From contig JAJYWT010000210.1 in the NCBI GenBank assembly GCA_021791345.1, positions 1 to 28,491 on the forward strand: a stretch of DNA of 28,491 nucleotides, given 5' to 3'. Each line of letters begins with the position of its first letter. Within the stretch, counting starts at the first letter, position 1. The notes under the pieces are model-generated. The model had not been told where the DNA came from, did no database searches, and worked only from the letters and a program-made list of their open reading frames with translations. This DNA is from a bacterium (GTDB taxonomy: Bacteria; Chloroflexota; Dormibacteria; UBA8260; Bog-877). Below, one piece after another: positions 16,509-25,209 of the stretch. The position numbers and the translations under genes are program-made.

Positions 16509-17764
16509 CTCAGACCGGGTCGGCCGCGCCGGTGGCCAGCACCCCGCTGGAGGTGGAGCGGCTGCGCGGCGACTTCCCGATCCTCCAGGAGGTGGTCAAC
16601 GGCCATCCCCTGGTCTACCTCGACAGCGCCGCCACCTCCCAGAAACCGGAGTCCGTGATCCGGGCGATCTCCGACTACTACCGGTTCGCCAACGCCAACG
16701 TGCACCGCGGGGTTCACGCCCTCGGGGAGCGGGCGACCGAGGTCTTCGAGGGGGCCCGCGAGGATGTGGCGCGATTCATCCATGCCGACTCCAGAGGGGT
16801 GGTCTTCGTGCGCAACACCACCGAAGGGCTGAACCTGGTCGCCCAAGCGTTCGCCAGGCCCCGGTTCGGCCCCGGCGACCGGATCGTGGCGACCAAGATG
16901 GAGCACCACTCCAACCTGGTCCCCTGGCAGCAGGTGAGGGACCAGACCGGCTGCCGGCTGGAGTTCATCGAGCTGACCGAGGAGGGCCGGCTCGAGGAGC
17001 AGTCGGTGGAGCGGCTGCTGCAGCCTCCCACCCGGCTGCTGGCGGTCACCCACGTCAGCAATGTCCTGGGCACGGTGAACCCGATCCGTGAGCTGGTGGA
17101 GCGGGCCCACCGCGAGGGGATCGTGGTGGTGGTGGACGGAGCTCAGGCCGTGCCCCACATGCCGGTGGACGTCGCGGAGCTCGGCGCCGACTTCTACTCG
17201 TTCTCGGGCCACAAGATGCTGGGCCCGACCGGGACCGGGGTCGTCTACGGCAGGCCCGAGCTGCTGGAGCAGATGCCGCCGTTTCTGACCGGGGGCTCGA
17301 TGATCTCCGTCGTCACCCTGGAGCGGACGACCTGGAACGAGATCCCCCATCGCTTCGAGGCCGGGACCCCGGACATGGCGGGGACCGCGGGGCTGCGGGC
17401 CGCGATCTCGTACCTGGAGGAGGTGGGGATGGAAGCGATCCACCGCCATGCGGTGGAACTCACCGACTACGCCATGGAGGCGCTGTCCGAGGTGCCCGGG
17501 CTCATCCAGTACGGACCCAGGGGTGAGGACCGGACCGGCATGGTGTCGTTCAACCTCAAGGGCGTCCACCCGCACGACGTCGGCACCATCCTGGACCGGG
17601 AGGGGGTGGCGGTCAGGGCCGGCCATCACTGCTGCCAGCCGCTGATGCGGCAGCTGGGGGTCGCCGCCACCACCAGGGCGAGCTTCTATCTCTACAACAG
17701 CCGCCAGGAGGTGGATGCTCTGGTCAGGGGCCTGGGAGAGGTGAACCGCATCTTCGGCGACTGA
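16505..17764 (+). CDS. sufS: class II cysteine desulfurase SufS
   Basis: A 419-residue pyridoxal-phosphate enzyme that feeds sulfur to SufBCD. The conserved pair His134-His135 is in MEHHSN, Lys237 in FSGHKMLGPTG binds the cofactor, and the catalytic Cys is in RAGHHCCQPLM (Cys376, with an extra Cys377 where most family members have Ala). The short active-site loop marks it as group II. GTG 16505 overlaps the Rieske stop as GTGA. SufS of Gram-positive-type systems needs SufU, but no sufU follows here; the next gene is an unrelated antitoxin more than 800 bases on. Confidence 0.95.
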   Translation: MTQTGSAAPVASTPLEVERLRGDFPILQEVVNGHPLVYLDSAATSQKPESVIRAISDYYRFANANVHRGVHALGERATEVFEGAREDVARFIHADSRGVVFVRNTTEGLNLVAQAFARPRFGPGDRIVATKMEHHSNLVPWQQVRDQTGCRLEFIELTEEGRLEEQSVERLLQPPTRLLAVTHVSNVLGTVNPIRELVERAHREGIVVVVDGAQAVPHMPVDVAELGADFYSFSGHKMLGPTGTGVVYGRPELLEQMPPFLTGGSMISVVTLERTTWNEIPHRFEAGTPDMAGTAGLRAAISYLEEVGMEAIHRHAVELTDYAMEALSEVPGLIQYGPRGEDRTGMVSFNLKGVHPHDVGTILDREGVAVRAGHHCCQPLMRQLGVAATTRASFYLYNSRQEVDALVRGLGEVNRIFGD

Positions 17765-18567
17765 GGAGAGCCGCCCCGGTTCTGTGTGGCGGGTGCCCCA
17801 GGTGGCCCGGCCGAGAGCATCGGCCTGATCCAGAGGCGGGGCCGTGGAAGCCGGGTAGGGGCGGCCCCGGAAACGCGTGAGGGCCGATCGGGTGGGAATC
17901 AGCGGCCGCACATCGTCGGGTAGCCAATCCCGCAAGGGGGCCGGACGGTTGTTCGCACCCCCACGGTTTGCGGGCGGAGACCACGCTCAGCGCGTGAGCG
18001 AGGCTACCAGACAGTTATTTGGTGACCGCACACCGTTCACATGGATGGCCAAGTGGAAGTGAGCTCCCTTGGCCCACCAAAGCTCCGCGGCCGCGGTGCG
18101 GGTGCGCCGCGGCGCCGCCAGCCTGCGTTGAACCTTGTGGGCCCCGGCCGGCACTTTCCCGCCCGGAGCTGCCGTCGGCGCACCGCCCCTGCTGGGGACC
18201 TTTTCCTCTCCCCAGTCTTCTCGGGATCGGGCGCCCTCTGGACCGAGCCCAGGGGCCGGAGTTGGGCTCTCAGGGCAAATGGGGCTTACCCGTGAGTTTC
18301 GGGGCGGCCGCCAGCGATCGAGCGCCCATCCAACCCCGGGGCGAGGATCCCGTGGCGGCGATCACAGGGTTCTGGCCAACGATTTGGGTTGAGGCCTGGA
18401 AACATCGGGCTGGAAAGGCCCGGCGGCGCTTCCCAGGCAGCCTAACCCATTGGCCGATCAGTACGCCTTGGGGCTTGGATCCGACAAGTTGCCGCCGTCG
18501 GATGTCGCCTTTGCCCGGACGATCACCAGTTGGCGCCGTGGGACCGGTTCGAGACCCTGGCAAGCAC
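17765..18567. other. 803-bp stretch with no convincing gene
   Basis: Between sufS and vapB all open frames are Pro/Arg/Gly-rich, lack motifs and look like chance frames in GC-rich DNA. No tRNA or intact transposase is visible. A frame shift-prone remnant around 18440-18560 (reading SDVAFARTITSWRR) could be gene debris. This is the edge of the accessory region that carries the toxin-antitoxin and integrase genes. Confidence 0.5.
17809..17825 (+). terminator. possible terminator hairpin after sufS
   Basis: GGCCGA 17809-17814 pairs perfectly with TCGGCC 17820-17825 around a five-base loop, 45 bases after the sufS stop. No T-tract follows, so termination is inferred from position. Confidence 0.35.
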
Positions 18568-18587
18568 ATCCTTGCTAAGGTAAGGAT
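18568..18587 (+). promoter_or_regulatory. vapB operator and -10 box
   Basis: ATCCTT 18568-18573 and AAGGAT 18582-18587 form an inverted repeat ending at the ATG of the antitoxin gene. Within it TAAGGT (18576-18581) has the TANNNT form of a -10 box 6 bases before the ATG, giving a leaderless transcript whose promoter the antitoxin could cover, as VapB proteins usually autoregulate. AAGGTAAGGA could alternatively act as a ribosome site. Confidence 0.5.
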
Positions 18588-18875
18588 ATGGCAAGGGTGA
18601 CCAGCAAACTGCAGGTGACAATCCCGAAGGCGATAGCGCAGCGCTACGGGATCGAGCCCGGAGGGGTGATCGAGTGGCTCCCCGCCGGGGAGGCGATCCG
18701 AGTCGTGCCGCAGGGGAATGGCGGGCTCGTGCAGGATCGGGCGCGCCGCGTCGAGCTGTTCGATCGCGCCACCGAACGCCAACGTGCCCGTGACCTCTCA
18801 AGGCAGGGAGGCACGCTGGCCACGGACAGGGGGTGGCGGCGCGAGGAGCTCTACGACCGTGGCCTCGCTGGTTGA
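18588..18875 (+). CDS. vapB: AbrB/MazE-type antitoxin VapB
   Basis: A 95-residue protein. Residues 1-45 form a swapped-hairpin AbrB domain (VTSKLQVTIPKAIAQRYGI and the following strands), which binds DNA as a dimer. The rest is charged and flexible and would bind the toxin. It overlaps the PIN toxin gene by 17 bases, the classical antitoxin-first arrangement. An inverted repeat covers its promoter, so it is likely autoregulated. Confidence 0.88.
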   Translation: MARVTSKLQVTIPKAIAQRYGIEPGGVIEWLPAGEAIRVVPQGNGGLVQDRARRVELFDRATERQRARDLSRQGGTLATDRGWRREELYDRGLAG

Positions 18876-19332
18876 CACCAACGTGCTCGTCTACCGCTTC
18901 GACGGGCGCTTCCCGGAGAAGCAGCTGGTGGCCACGGAGCTGTTGCGGGCGGGGGCGGCCGAGGGGACCATTTACCTGCCTCACCAGGCGATCGTGGAGT
19001 TCGTGGCGGCGGTCACTCGACCGATCGGTGGCGGGGAGTCACTCCTGGAGCCTCACGATGCCCGGCGAGAGGCGGAGGAGCTGCTGAGCCAGTTCGATGT
19101 GCTCTTCCCCGACGAGGAGCTGCTGCGGGTCGCCCTCCGAGGGGCTGCCGCGTACCGGCTCTCGTGGTTCGACGCGCACATGTGGGCTTACGCGGAGCGC
19201 TTCGGGCTTGCAGAACTACTCTCCGAGGACTTTCAGCACGGGCGCCTCTACGGCACCGTGCAGGTGGTCAATCCCTTCGACGGAGCCGCCGTCCGAGCTG
19301 GGCGCACGCCCGGCCCGCCTGACCCGGCCTGA
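18859..19332 (+). CDS. vapC: PIN-domain ribonuclease toxin VapC
   Basis: A 157-residue PIN endoribonuclease, probably cutting tRNA or rRNA when free of VapB. Acidic Mg2+-binding residues are complete: Asp6 (LVDTN), Glu47 (IVEF), Asp105 (WFDAHMWA) and Asp124 (SEDF). Start is GTG 18859, where PIN homology begins; the frame runs further upstream but that overlaps vapB in another frame. The last 20 residues are a Pro/Gly tail beyond the usual domain. The system looks intact. Confidence 0.9.
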   Translation: MASLVDTNVLVYRFDGRFPEKQLVATELLRAGAAEGTIYLPHQAIVEFVAAVTRPIGGGESLLEPHDARREAEELLSQFDVLFPDEELLRVALRGAAAYRLSWFDAHMWAYAERFGLAELLSEDFQHGRLYGTVQVVNPFDGAAVRAGRTPGPPDPA

Positions 19333-19744
19333 CAACTTTCGCCCGCTGCTTCTCCCTTGCGCTCTGGTTGAGCGCCGCGCTCGCGGCCGTGACCGCCGGG
19401 AGCCGCGACCTGGGATTCCTTGACCCGGACGCTCGTCTCTACCTCGTCTTCGGGATGGGGGGCCAACTGGGCAGTCGGGCCGCCCGGCGGGACGTCTTCG
19501 GCTGATCGCCGCGCCGACGGTGGTGCGCCGGGCGCATTTGGAAGGGCGCGGCTGTCGCGCAGACCAAACTGGCCCGGGCCGGCACCCCAAGCTGGCATCG
19601 GTCCGGCTGGGCGGACGTTGCCCGCCGACCCGTGCAGGGCCACTGGGCGCATCGGCTGGAGAGCGCTGCCCTCGCCAGGCATCTCTTCTTCAATCCCGAC
19701 CCTTGCTGCCCACGGTGCTCCAAGACTTTCCGGTCGTGGCGTGC
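19333..19744. other. 412-bp gap without a recognisable gene
   Basis: Between vapC and the end of the broken PIN gene no frame shows a recognisable domain; open frames on both strands are low-complexity. No hairpin with a T-tract and no RNA gene are seen. Confidence 0.45.
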
Positions 19745-20158
19745 TCAGCTCACTCCGGGAGCGATGGCCGGGAGACCCGCCTGGAGCGCGGCCAGCAGGA
19801 GGCGCTCGTCGTAGGCGACGAAGGCCTCCAGTGGCACGCGGGTGGCAAAGACAACGAGCTCGGCGTTGCCAGGTGGAGGGCATCTTGAGACCGCAGATCA
19901 GGATTGGTGTACGCGGCGGCTCTGGCGACCACCGATGGTGATACGGTGACCACGCCGATGCTCCGAAGCACCTCGGCCGCACGTGCCGCTCTGGCCGGAG
20001 CGCTTCGCCATATCAATGGAATGCATCAGCTCCACCTCAATTGGCACGGAGGAGATGACGGGGATTCCCGGCCTATTCCTGAACCAGCGCGAGACTGTGC
20101 CACCGTGTGCCTCCGGCCGGACCAGCTTCATCGCCCCGGAGGTGTCGAGAGAAATCAC
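19745..20158 (-). pseudogene. frameshifted PIN-domain toxin (VapC-like)
   Basis: Reading from GTG 20158, the first 50 or so residues are a good PIN start (ISLDTSGAMKLVRPE, then VISSVPIEVELMHSIDMAKRS). Homology then jumps by one base near 19990-20020 to a second frame with the core AARAAEVLRSIGVVTV and LRSQDALHLA. It jumps again near 19863-19870 to a third frame with AELVVFATRVPLEAFVAYDERLLLAALQAGLPAIAP, ending at TGA 19745-19747. The three pieces in order make a complete PIN toxin with its Asp, Glu and Asp residues, so two single-base indels have inactivated it. It sits 7 bases after the Phd antitoxin gene, its natural partner. Confidence 0.82.
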
Positions 20159-20165
20159 TCTCGCC

Positions 20166-20441
20166 TCACCATCGGCCGGTACCGTACCTGTCCTCCAAGA
20201 CCGCTTCCAGCCCAGCCGAATCCCGCGCCGCCACGCCAGAGTCCGAGAACAACGGGAGCGGACCCAGTCCCGGGCGCAGGTCTCCCGACTCGATCAACGC
20301 GCTGCGAGGGTCGGGCGCGGCGGGCTCGATGATGGCCACCCGCCTGCCATTGCGCGTGATCGCGACCCGCTCGCCCCTCTCAACCCGGGCCAAGACGTCC
20401 GCGGTGTGCTGCTTGAGCTTACGGACTGGGATCTGCCGCAT
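20166..20441 (-). CDS. Phd/YefM-family antitoxin
   Basis: A 91-residue antitoxin. The N-terminal half, with VRKLKQHTADVLARVERGERVAITRNGRRVAIIEP, is the DNA-binding Phd/YefM domain. The C-terminal half would bind a toxin and includes an acidic-aromatic segment. ATG at 20441 follows a TACGCT -10 box by 6 bases and a perfect palindromic operator. Its toxin partner immediately downstream is broken by two frameshifts, so this antitoxin is now apparently an orphan, although the intact frame suggests either recent toxin loss or continued use. Confidence 0.88.
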   Translation of the reverse strand: MRQIPVRKLKQHTADVLARVERGERVAITRNGRRVAIIEPAAPDPRSALIESGDLRPGLGPLPLFSDSGVAARDSAGLEAVLEDRYGTGRW

Positions 20442-20447
20442 ATTGGG

Positions 20448-20470
20448 AGCGTAGTACGATCACGTACTAC
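20448..20470 (-). promoter_or_regulatory. phd promoter and perfect palindromic operator
   Basis: GTAGTACG 20451-20458 and CGTACTAC 20463-20470 are perfect 8-bp arms around a 4-base centre. The minus-strand -10 box TACGCT (20453-20448) overlaps one end and lies 6 bases before the ATG. This is the expected form of a Phd-type autoregulatory operator. Confidence 0.7.
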
Positions 20471-20502
20471 TTGCGCCGTCCGATCCTGGGGCCCGCCCAT
20501 CA

Positions 20503-21999
20503 TCATGATGTCAGCGTGGAGGGCTGGCCGGACCCACCCGCGTCACCGGTCAGGAGTTCAAAGGTGGCGGCGGCCCGGTCGATGGCCTTTAGCGCCTCGC
20601 TCCCATGAGCCTTCAGAAGGGGCGTTAGCGGTACAGGGATGTGATTGGCCCGGGAGAGGATCAGCGCCGAAGCCGCTTCCAGCAGACCGATGTCGATGGA
20701 GACGGCCTTGAGCGTCCCGACGGCGGCCTCCGCGAGCTGGTGCGAGGTGAGCCGAGACAGCGTCTCGGCTGGCAGCCGCGCGGCGGACCGGAGCGTTCTG
20801 GCCACAGCCGCCTCCCCCAGATCGGAGAGCAGAGTGATCGACAGGGGGGCGGTTACCTCTTGAGGTGGGGTGGGGGTCCGCGGACACAACGCGGGTGCCA
20901 GCGTGCGCTCCGGGGCCGCTTCCGGCTGGGCGGCAACCGGGGGCGACATCGGAGCCGCGACGGCGGCGAAGTCGATTCCGTCGGCGGTTTGGTGCTTGTC
21001 CGCCATCGTTGCGTGCAGGTAGCGCCCGGTGGTCGTGATGTTGGTGTGCCCAAGGAGCTCCCGCACGACCTCGATGTTGCCCGCCTCGCGGAGCGCGTTG
21101 CTGGCGAAGCTGTGTCGGAAGCGGTGGGGGAAGTGCCGGCCCGGGATCCCGGACTCGGCCAGCAGCTCGCGCACGAGGCCGACCAGGGTGTTGGGCTCCA
21201 TCCGGCCCCAGAACGGCCCGTGGCGCAGGGAGCGTGGATTGGCCAGCAAATAGGGCGACTGGGGCAGGCGGGGACGGAGATCCTCCACATATGTGGCGAG
21301 CACTCTGGCTGTGGCGGGGCCGAAGGGGACGATGCGCGGCTTGGAGCCCTTGCCAACCACCCTCAGGCGGTGGCGCACCAGATCCACATCGGCGGTCTGC
21401 AGACCCAGCAGCTCACCGTTGCGGATGCCCGTGCCGGCCAGGACCGTGACCGCCACGTAGCCCACCCAGCGACGCAGATCAGGGGAGTGCTCGTACCTCT
21501 GGGCGAGAGCGAGGAGGTGGCGGAGCTCGTGTTCGGAGTAGGGGTCGATCGCAGGGGCGATCACCCTCGGCAGCCGGACCCCCAGAGTGGGATTGGGCTG
21601 GCCCGGATCCCCCGCGAGAATGAACGAATAGAAGCTGCGGAGCGAATGCAGGATCGTCGCCACGGTGCTCGCCTTCACCATCTGGCCGCGCTTGAAGGCG
21701 AGGTACTGTCGGAGCGTGTCGGGAGATGCGGCTTCGATCGGAAGGTCTGGATATGCCGTCCGCAGCCACTGATGGTAGTTCCGGGCCCATTTGGCGTAGG
21801 TGTGGCCGGTGGCGGCTGACCGGTACTCATTCTCCGTGAGGTGCGCGGTGAAGCGGTCGATGAGGAGCTCGAATGCTTCATCCTCCTGTCGACGGCCGCC
21901 GAGGCGACGAACTGGCAGACCGTTGGCATAGCGGGCTCCGCGCACCGCGGTCGTCGGCGGCGCGCTCAAGTCGCTCCCCTCGGGCACGCTGGTCTTCAT
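20503..21999 (-). CDS. tyrosine recombinase/integrase with long C-terminal extension
   Basis: A 498-residue site-specific recombinase of the phage integrase family. Residues about 40-130 form the SAM-like core-binding domain, and 150-335 the catalytic domain with Arg193 (GTGIRNGELLGL), Lys217 or Lys220 (beta-hairpin), His292 and Arg295 (PHRFRHSF), His318 (LLGHTN) and the nucleophile Tyr327 (TTGRYLH); all are present. Residues 345-498 are an extra Pro-rich linker and helical domain of unknown function, uncommon in this family. ATG 21999 has GGGGAG directly abutting it, a poor spacing. No clear attachment site was found. The gene ends 33 bases before the phd operator. Confidence 0.9.
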   Translation of the reverse strand: MKTSVPEGSDLSAPPTTAVRGARYANGLPVRRLGGRRQEDEAFELLIDRFTAHLTENEYRSAATGHTYAKWARNYHQWLRTAYPDLPIEAASPDTLRQYLAFKRGQMVKASTVATILHSLRSFYSFILAGDPGQPNPTLGVRLPRVIAPAIDPYSEHELRHLLALAQRYEHSPDLRRWVGYVAVTVLAGTGIRNGELLGLQTADVDLVRHRLRVVGKGSKPRIVPFGPATARVLATYVEDLRPRLPQSPYLLANPRSLRHGPFWGRMEPNTLVGLVRELLAESGIPGRHFPHRFRHSFASNALREAGNIEVVRELLGHTNITTTGRYLHATMADKHQTADGIDFAAVAAPMSPPVAAQPEAAPERTLAPALCPRTPTPPQEVTAPLSITLLSDLGEAAVARTLRSAARLPAETLSRLTSHQLAEAAVGTLKAVSIDIGLLEAASALILSRANHIPVPLTPLLKAHGSEALKAIDRAAATFELLTGDAGGSGQPSTLTS

Positions 22000-23337
22000 C
22001 TCCCCTTGGTGTGGCCTGGGCCGGGCTCTTCATCCGCATCGGGGCCGTCCATCTGCGACCTCAGGCTGCGGACCGTCGCTCCTCGTGGAAGATGTAAGTC
22101 CCGCCAAGTCCATGAGTGGGGTGCTCGGGCCCGAAGCAGTGGGTGAGGGCACGGACACGGGTAAGAGTCGGAAGCAGGCAGCCAAGGTGGCTGGCTGACT
22201 AGGGAAGTGGAGGTCGCAAGGCGGTCACCGGTTCCGAGCAGTAGGCCGCCGGAAGGTGAGGGGTACCCCCTCGGTCGGGCCTGTTCCGCGGGGAGCGGAC
22301 AACCCCACGGCGACCGGCGATGCCGGATCAGGTTGGCCCGGGATCTGAGCGCGAGCCCTCACTTGGTGGACCGACTGGACGCGGCGGCGCAAGGGGTCTG
22401 CGGGTTCAAGCAGCGGGGGCCGTTGGCGCGCCTGTACTGGCGTGCTTGGCAGTCTCGATCCTGGCTGGGGCGGCCATCTGGCTGACCGGGGTCCTCTACT
22501 TGAGGGTGAAGCTGTCGGGTGCTGCGTGAAGTGGGAGCGGCTTCGGGGCCAGGGACCGTCAGCCCATTGCTGCCGCAGAGTACGCAGGAGCCGTGCCAGG
22601 CGGTGATGACGGAGCTGGCCCGGACCAGAGTGGACTTTGATCGGAGGCTCGGGGTGTCGTAGGCCGACCGGGGGCCTTTGGATCGGGGTTGCACTCGTAC
22701 CAAGGTCCATGGCGAGCAGAACGAGGACGCCAGCCAGAACTACGACGGCAAGCTCAGCTTGGGCTCTTGCCTCTGCACCGGGGCAAAGCGGCGCTGGTTG
22801 CGGCAGGCGACCATCGGCCAGGACAGAGGTCGGACAAGGTGCTCGCCACCAGGCTGGCACTGCAGCCGTGATCGCGTCTGACCAGACCGCCATGGTCTTC
22901 GCCGCCCGAGCATCTCGCCAAGGCGGCGCGGGCGCACAACGCCGCCGTACCGTGCCGCCGGCTGTTCACGTTCCCAGTTCGACTGGTGCGCCGCGGTCGC
23001 CCACTCTACCGGTGGTTCGTCCCGGGATATAGTCGTGCAGGACTTCTGGGCCCCGCACCGCTATCTCCTGAGTTCGGCTCCTCGCCGGATAGTCATGCGA
23101 CGCCCGCCCGGTACGGGGCCTCTCGGGCACCGCTGATTCAACGCGCCTCCTAGACCCTGCAGGTGCACCCCTACCCCCCCTAGAGCTGCGGCCGGGAACC
23201 AAACCGGGGTCCTCAATCCCCCTACCGCGCCTGCCCCCCAACACCAGCCTGTCCAACCACACTCCCCGGTCACTCGCTGGCTTTCCCCCTGATCGAGGTA
23301 AGGAGAGTCCCCGTCCAAGGCATCACCCCGGAACGCG
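22000..23337. other. 1.3-kb stretch with no convincing gene
   Basis: Frames on both strands are short or low-complexity. The best candidates are a 69-residue plus-strand frame at 22320-22529 ending in a hydrophobic segment (LACLAVSILAGAAIWLTG) and a minus-strand frame from 22893 with a hydrophobic stretch (LAVVVLAGVLVLLAMDLG); both lack support. A short imperfect direct repeat, GGATATAGTCGTGC (23025-23038) and GGATAGTCATGC (23087-23098), is present. It is probably decayed mobile-element DNA beside the integrase. Confidence 0.45.
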
Positions 23338-24162
23338 TCAGCAGCCGGTGTCCCTGTCGACTCCCCCGGTCGCCGATCCCTGCACCACCCACGTTGGGGT
23401 CGGGTAGGTTGTGTCGAACGGGGAAGAAGAACAGGTCGCCCCCGCTCCCACGACCCAATTGGCCGACACATTTGGAGTTGGCGAGAACTTGTAGCTCCCG
23501 GTTATCGTCGCCCACATGGCTGCCGAGGAGTAGATTCCGCCCAACCCATTACTTCCCATCGCCCAGCTGATGCCGTCGATGACGGACTGGTTGAGGGTCA
23601 CATTGCTCGACCAGCTATTCCCGGTCTCAATGTCCGCGAACAACATTGTCGGCTGCTCAGCACCGGACGGGAAAGCCGAGTTGAATGCAGTCAGGGCGTA
23701 GGCCACCTCGCTGCAGCCGATCTCCCAGGCCTGTTGGGCCTGCTTCTGCAGGTGTCGGCTGAGCCCTGTCGGGCCAGAAAAATGGGCCTTCTCTGCGCTC
23801 GCACAGAAGCTGGAGATATCCCTGCCGTAGGCACCGGAGTAGCCGGTGTTGAAGTACAAAGATGGGGTGCCATCAGTCGCCTTCTGTGACCCGGTCCACA
23901 GCTTGCCGAAGCAGCTGTAGGTGGAGAACGGGCGACCCCCGGTGACTCCCACGATGGCGAACGAGTCACCAGATGGCAGGGTGGATGTGCAGTTGGGATA
24001 GGACACGTCGAACCCATTAGAGTTCAGGGTGAACGGGTCAGTCCCAGCCGCCGCGACCGGCATGATCCCGAAGCCGATGATGGCGGCCCCCGCGACTAGG
24101 GCCGCGGCCCGCACCCGCCACCACCGCCAGATCAGCGGGCTGGCCGCCAGATTCGCATTCAT
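23338..24162 (-). CDS. secreted GH25/DUF1906-like protein
   Basis: A 274-residue exported protein. Residues 1-40 are a signal peptide with Arg residues, a hydrophobic stretch (ALVAGAAIIGFGIMPVAAAG) and likely cleavage after AAA. The mature part resembles the TIM-barrel glycoside-hydrolase-like families that hydrolyse peptidoglycan: GFDVSYPNC with Asp52, YFNTGYSGAYG, and LFADIETGNSW with Asp177 and Glu179. It contains six Cys, suggesting disulfides. ATG 24162 has GGGGAG seven bases upstream. Base composition appears less GC-rich than its neighbours, which may reflect transfer. Family assignment is moderate; enzymatic activity is not shown. Confidence 0.7.
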   Translation of the reverse strand: MNANLAASPLIWRWWRVRAAALVAGAAIIGFGIMPVAAAGTDPFTLNSNGFDVSYPNCTSTLPSGDSFAIVGVTGGRPFSTYSCFGKLWTGSQKATDGTPSLYFNTGYSGAYGRDISSFCASAEKAHFSGPTGLSRHLQKQAQQAWEIGCSEVAYALTAFNSAFPSGAEQPTMLFADIETGNSWSSNVTLNQSVIDGISWAMGSNGLGGIYSSAAMWATITGSYKFSPTPNVSANWVVGAGATCSSSPFDTTYPTPTWVVQGSATGGVDRDTGC

Positions 24163-24618
24163 CCGCTACTCCCCCATGACCGGTACGGGAACGGCGGTGG
24201 GATGCTACCACATCCTGAGACCAAGCTCATCCCGCTCCGCACCTTGTTGGGATCGTCCGAGCGCGGTCTAGGCGTGACCGGCGGTGGCCGGACGCCCCGG
24301 GCCTGGCAGCCCAACGGCTGCAAAGTGGCGGTCTGGCCGGCGGATTCCTGGGACGGTCAATGGGCCCGCCCCGGGCGGGCCGGGTCCTCCTCGTCACGCC
24401 TGGCCCCTTCGGATGAGGGCCTGAGGACCGGACGCCCGACCGTCCACAATCGGGAGTGCGCGCGGAATGCGCCTCCAATGTCACGTGTGCGGAGCCTGCC
24501 GCGATTCTGTAACGGCACTTGCCCTGGTGCCCTGGGGCCGTCATGCTGCTCTGGCTCCCGGGGGGTATGGCCCGGAGGCCTGGCGCGGTCCTGTCGTCTC
24601 GTGTTCCTGGTACCAGCA
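24163..24618. other. divergent intergenic region
   Basis: A 456-bp gap between two divergent exported-protein genes. The plus-strand frame is open through it but its composition is not protein-like. A TAGCAT -10-like box on the minus strand (24207-24202) could serve the GH25-like gene. GTGG and CCAC arms around 24197-24211 form a small inverted repeat over it. Confidence 0.4.
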
Positions 24619-25209
24619 ATGTCGCAGCATTCGTTCCGCACCGTCGTCGCAGCAGTCGCCACCGTCGCCGTGGTGGGAGTCGTGGGCCTTGCCGCCTACC
24701 ATCTGGCCTCCCATCACCAGGCTCGGGCCACCGACACTTCAAGCCAGAGCGGTGCCGGGCATGCGGCGGCCCTCGCTCAGCCCTCCCCGTCGCCCTCCGC
24801 GACGCCTTCCTCGACCCCCACCCCCACCCCCGCGCCGAGCGATGGCAAGGCCTCCAGCCCGAGCCCGCCCGCGACCGTGGGCGGCCAGTACCCATATCCG
24901 ATGGATGCCGGGGGGACCGTGGTGACGGGGCAGCTGAGCCTCAGCCCCACCCGGGTCGGGTCAAGCGCAACCTCGACGATCACGATCTCGGCCTCTAGGA
25001 CCGGGTGGATGGCCGGCCAGCAGATCTTCGTCTTTCTCGGCCAGCGCTACGAGCTCACCCTCTCGGCCCCCGGCTCCAGCGCGCAGCTGGAGGTGGCTGG
25101 CTCGAGCGTCGCCTCATCGGGGGTGGTGATCAGCGGATTCCAGTTCCCCGGTAACAGTCCGGCCGCTCCGATCGACGGCTATGGCACCGCCACCCTGGGG
25201 GCCGCCTGA
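24619..25209 (+). CDS. exported protein with Pro/Ser/Thr linker
   Basis: A 196-residue protein. Residues about 9-30 are a hydrophobic anchor or signal (VVAAVATVAVVGVVGLAAY), followed by a PSPSATPSSTPTPTP-type linker at about 55-85. The C-terminal half from about residue 95 is a beta-rich module with the segments LSLSPTRVG and STITISASRTGW, like cell-surface Ig-type domains. No catalytic motif. The start ATG 24619 is chosen because it sits just before the hydrophobic stretch; no Shine-Dalgarno precedes it. Its stop shares a base with the ATG of the following peptidase gene (TGATG), so the two are coupled. Confidence 0.7.
   Translation: MSQHSFRTVVAAVATVAVVGVVGLAAYHLASHHQARATDTSSQSGAGHAAALAQPSPSPSATPSSTPTPTPAPSDGKASSPSPPATVGGQYPYPMDAGGTVVTGQLSLSPTRVGSSATSTITISASRTGWMAGQQIFVFLGQRYELTLSAPGSSAQLEVAGSSVASSGVVISGFQFPGNSPAAPIDGYGTATLGAA

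Noticed and set aside
16295..17935. 546-residue minus-strand frame opposite sufS
   Set aside because: Shadow frame; plus strand encodes SufS with all catalytic residues.
18540..18565. GGTTCGAGACC resembling a tRNA T-loop
   Set aside because: No cloverleaf could be built with upstream sequence.
22040..22240. Group II intron-like 5' region
   Set aside because: Some composition resemblance but no domain V hairpin or reverse transcriptase frame nearby.
22320..22529. 69-residue plus-strand frame with a hydrophobic C-terminal segment
   Set aside because: Only a single hydrophobic run, no ribosome site, low-complexity N-terminus; kept only as a remark in the gap entry.
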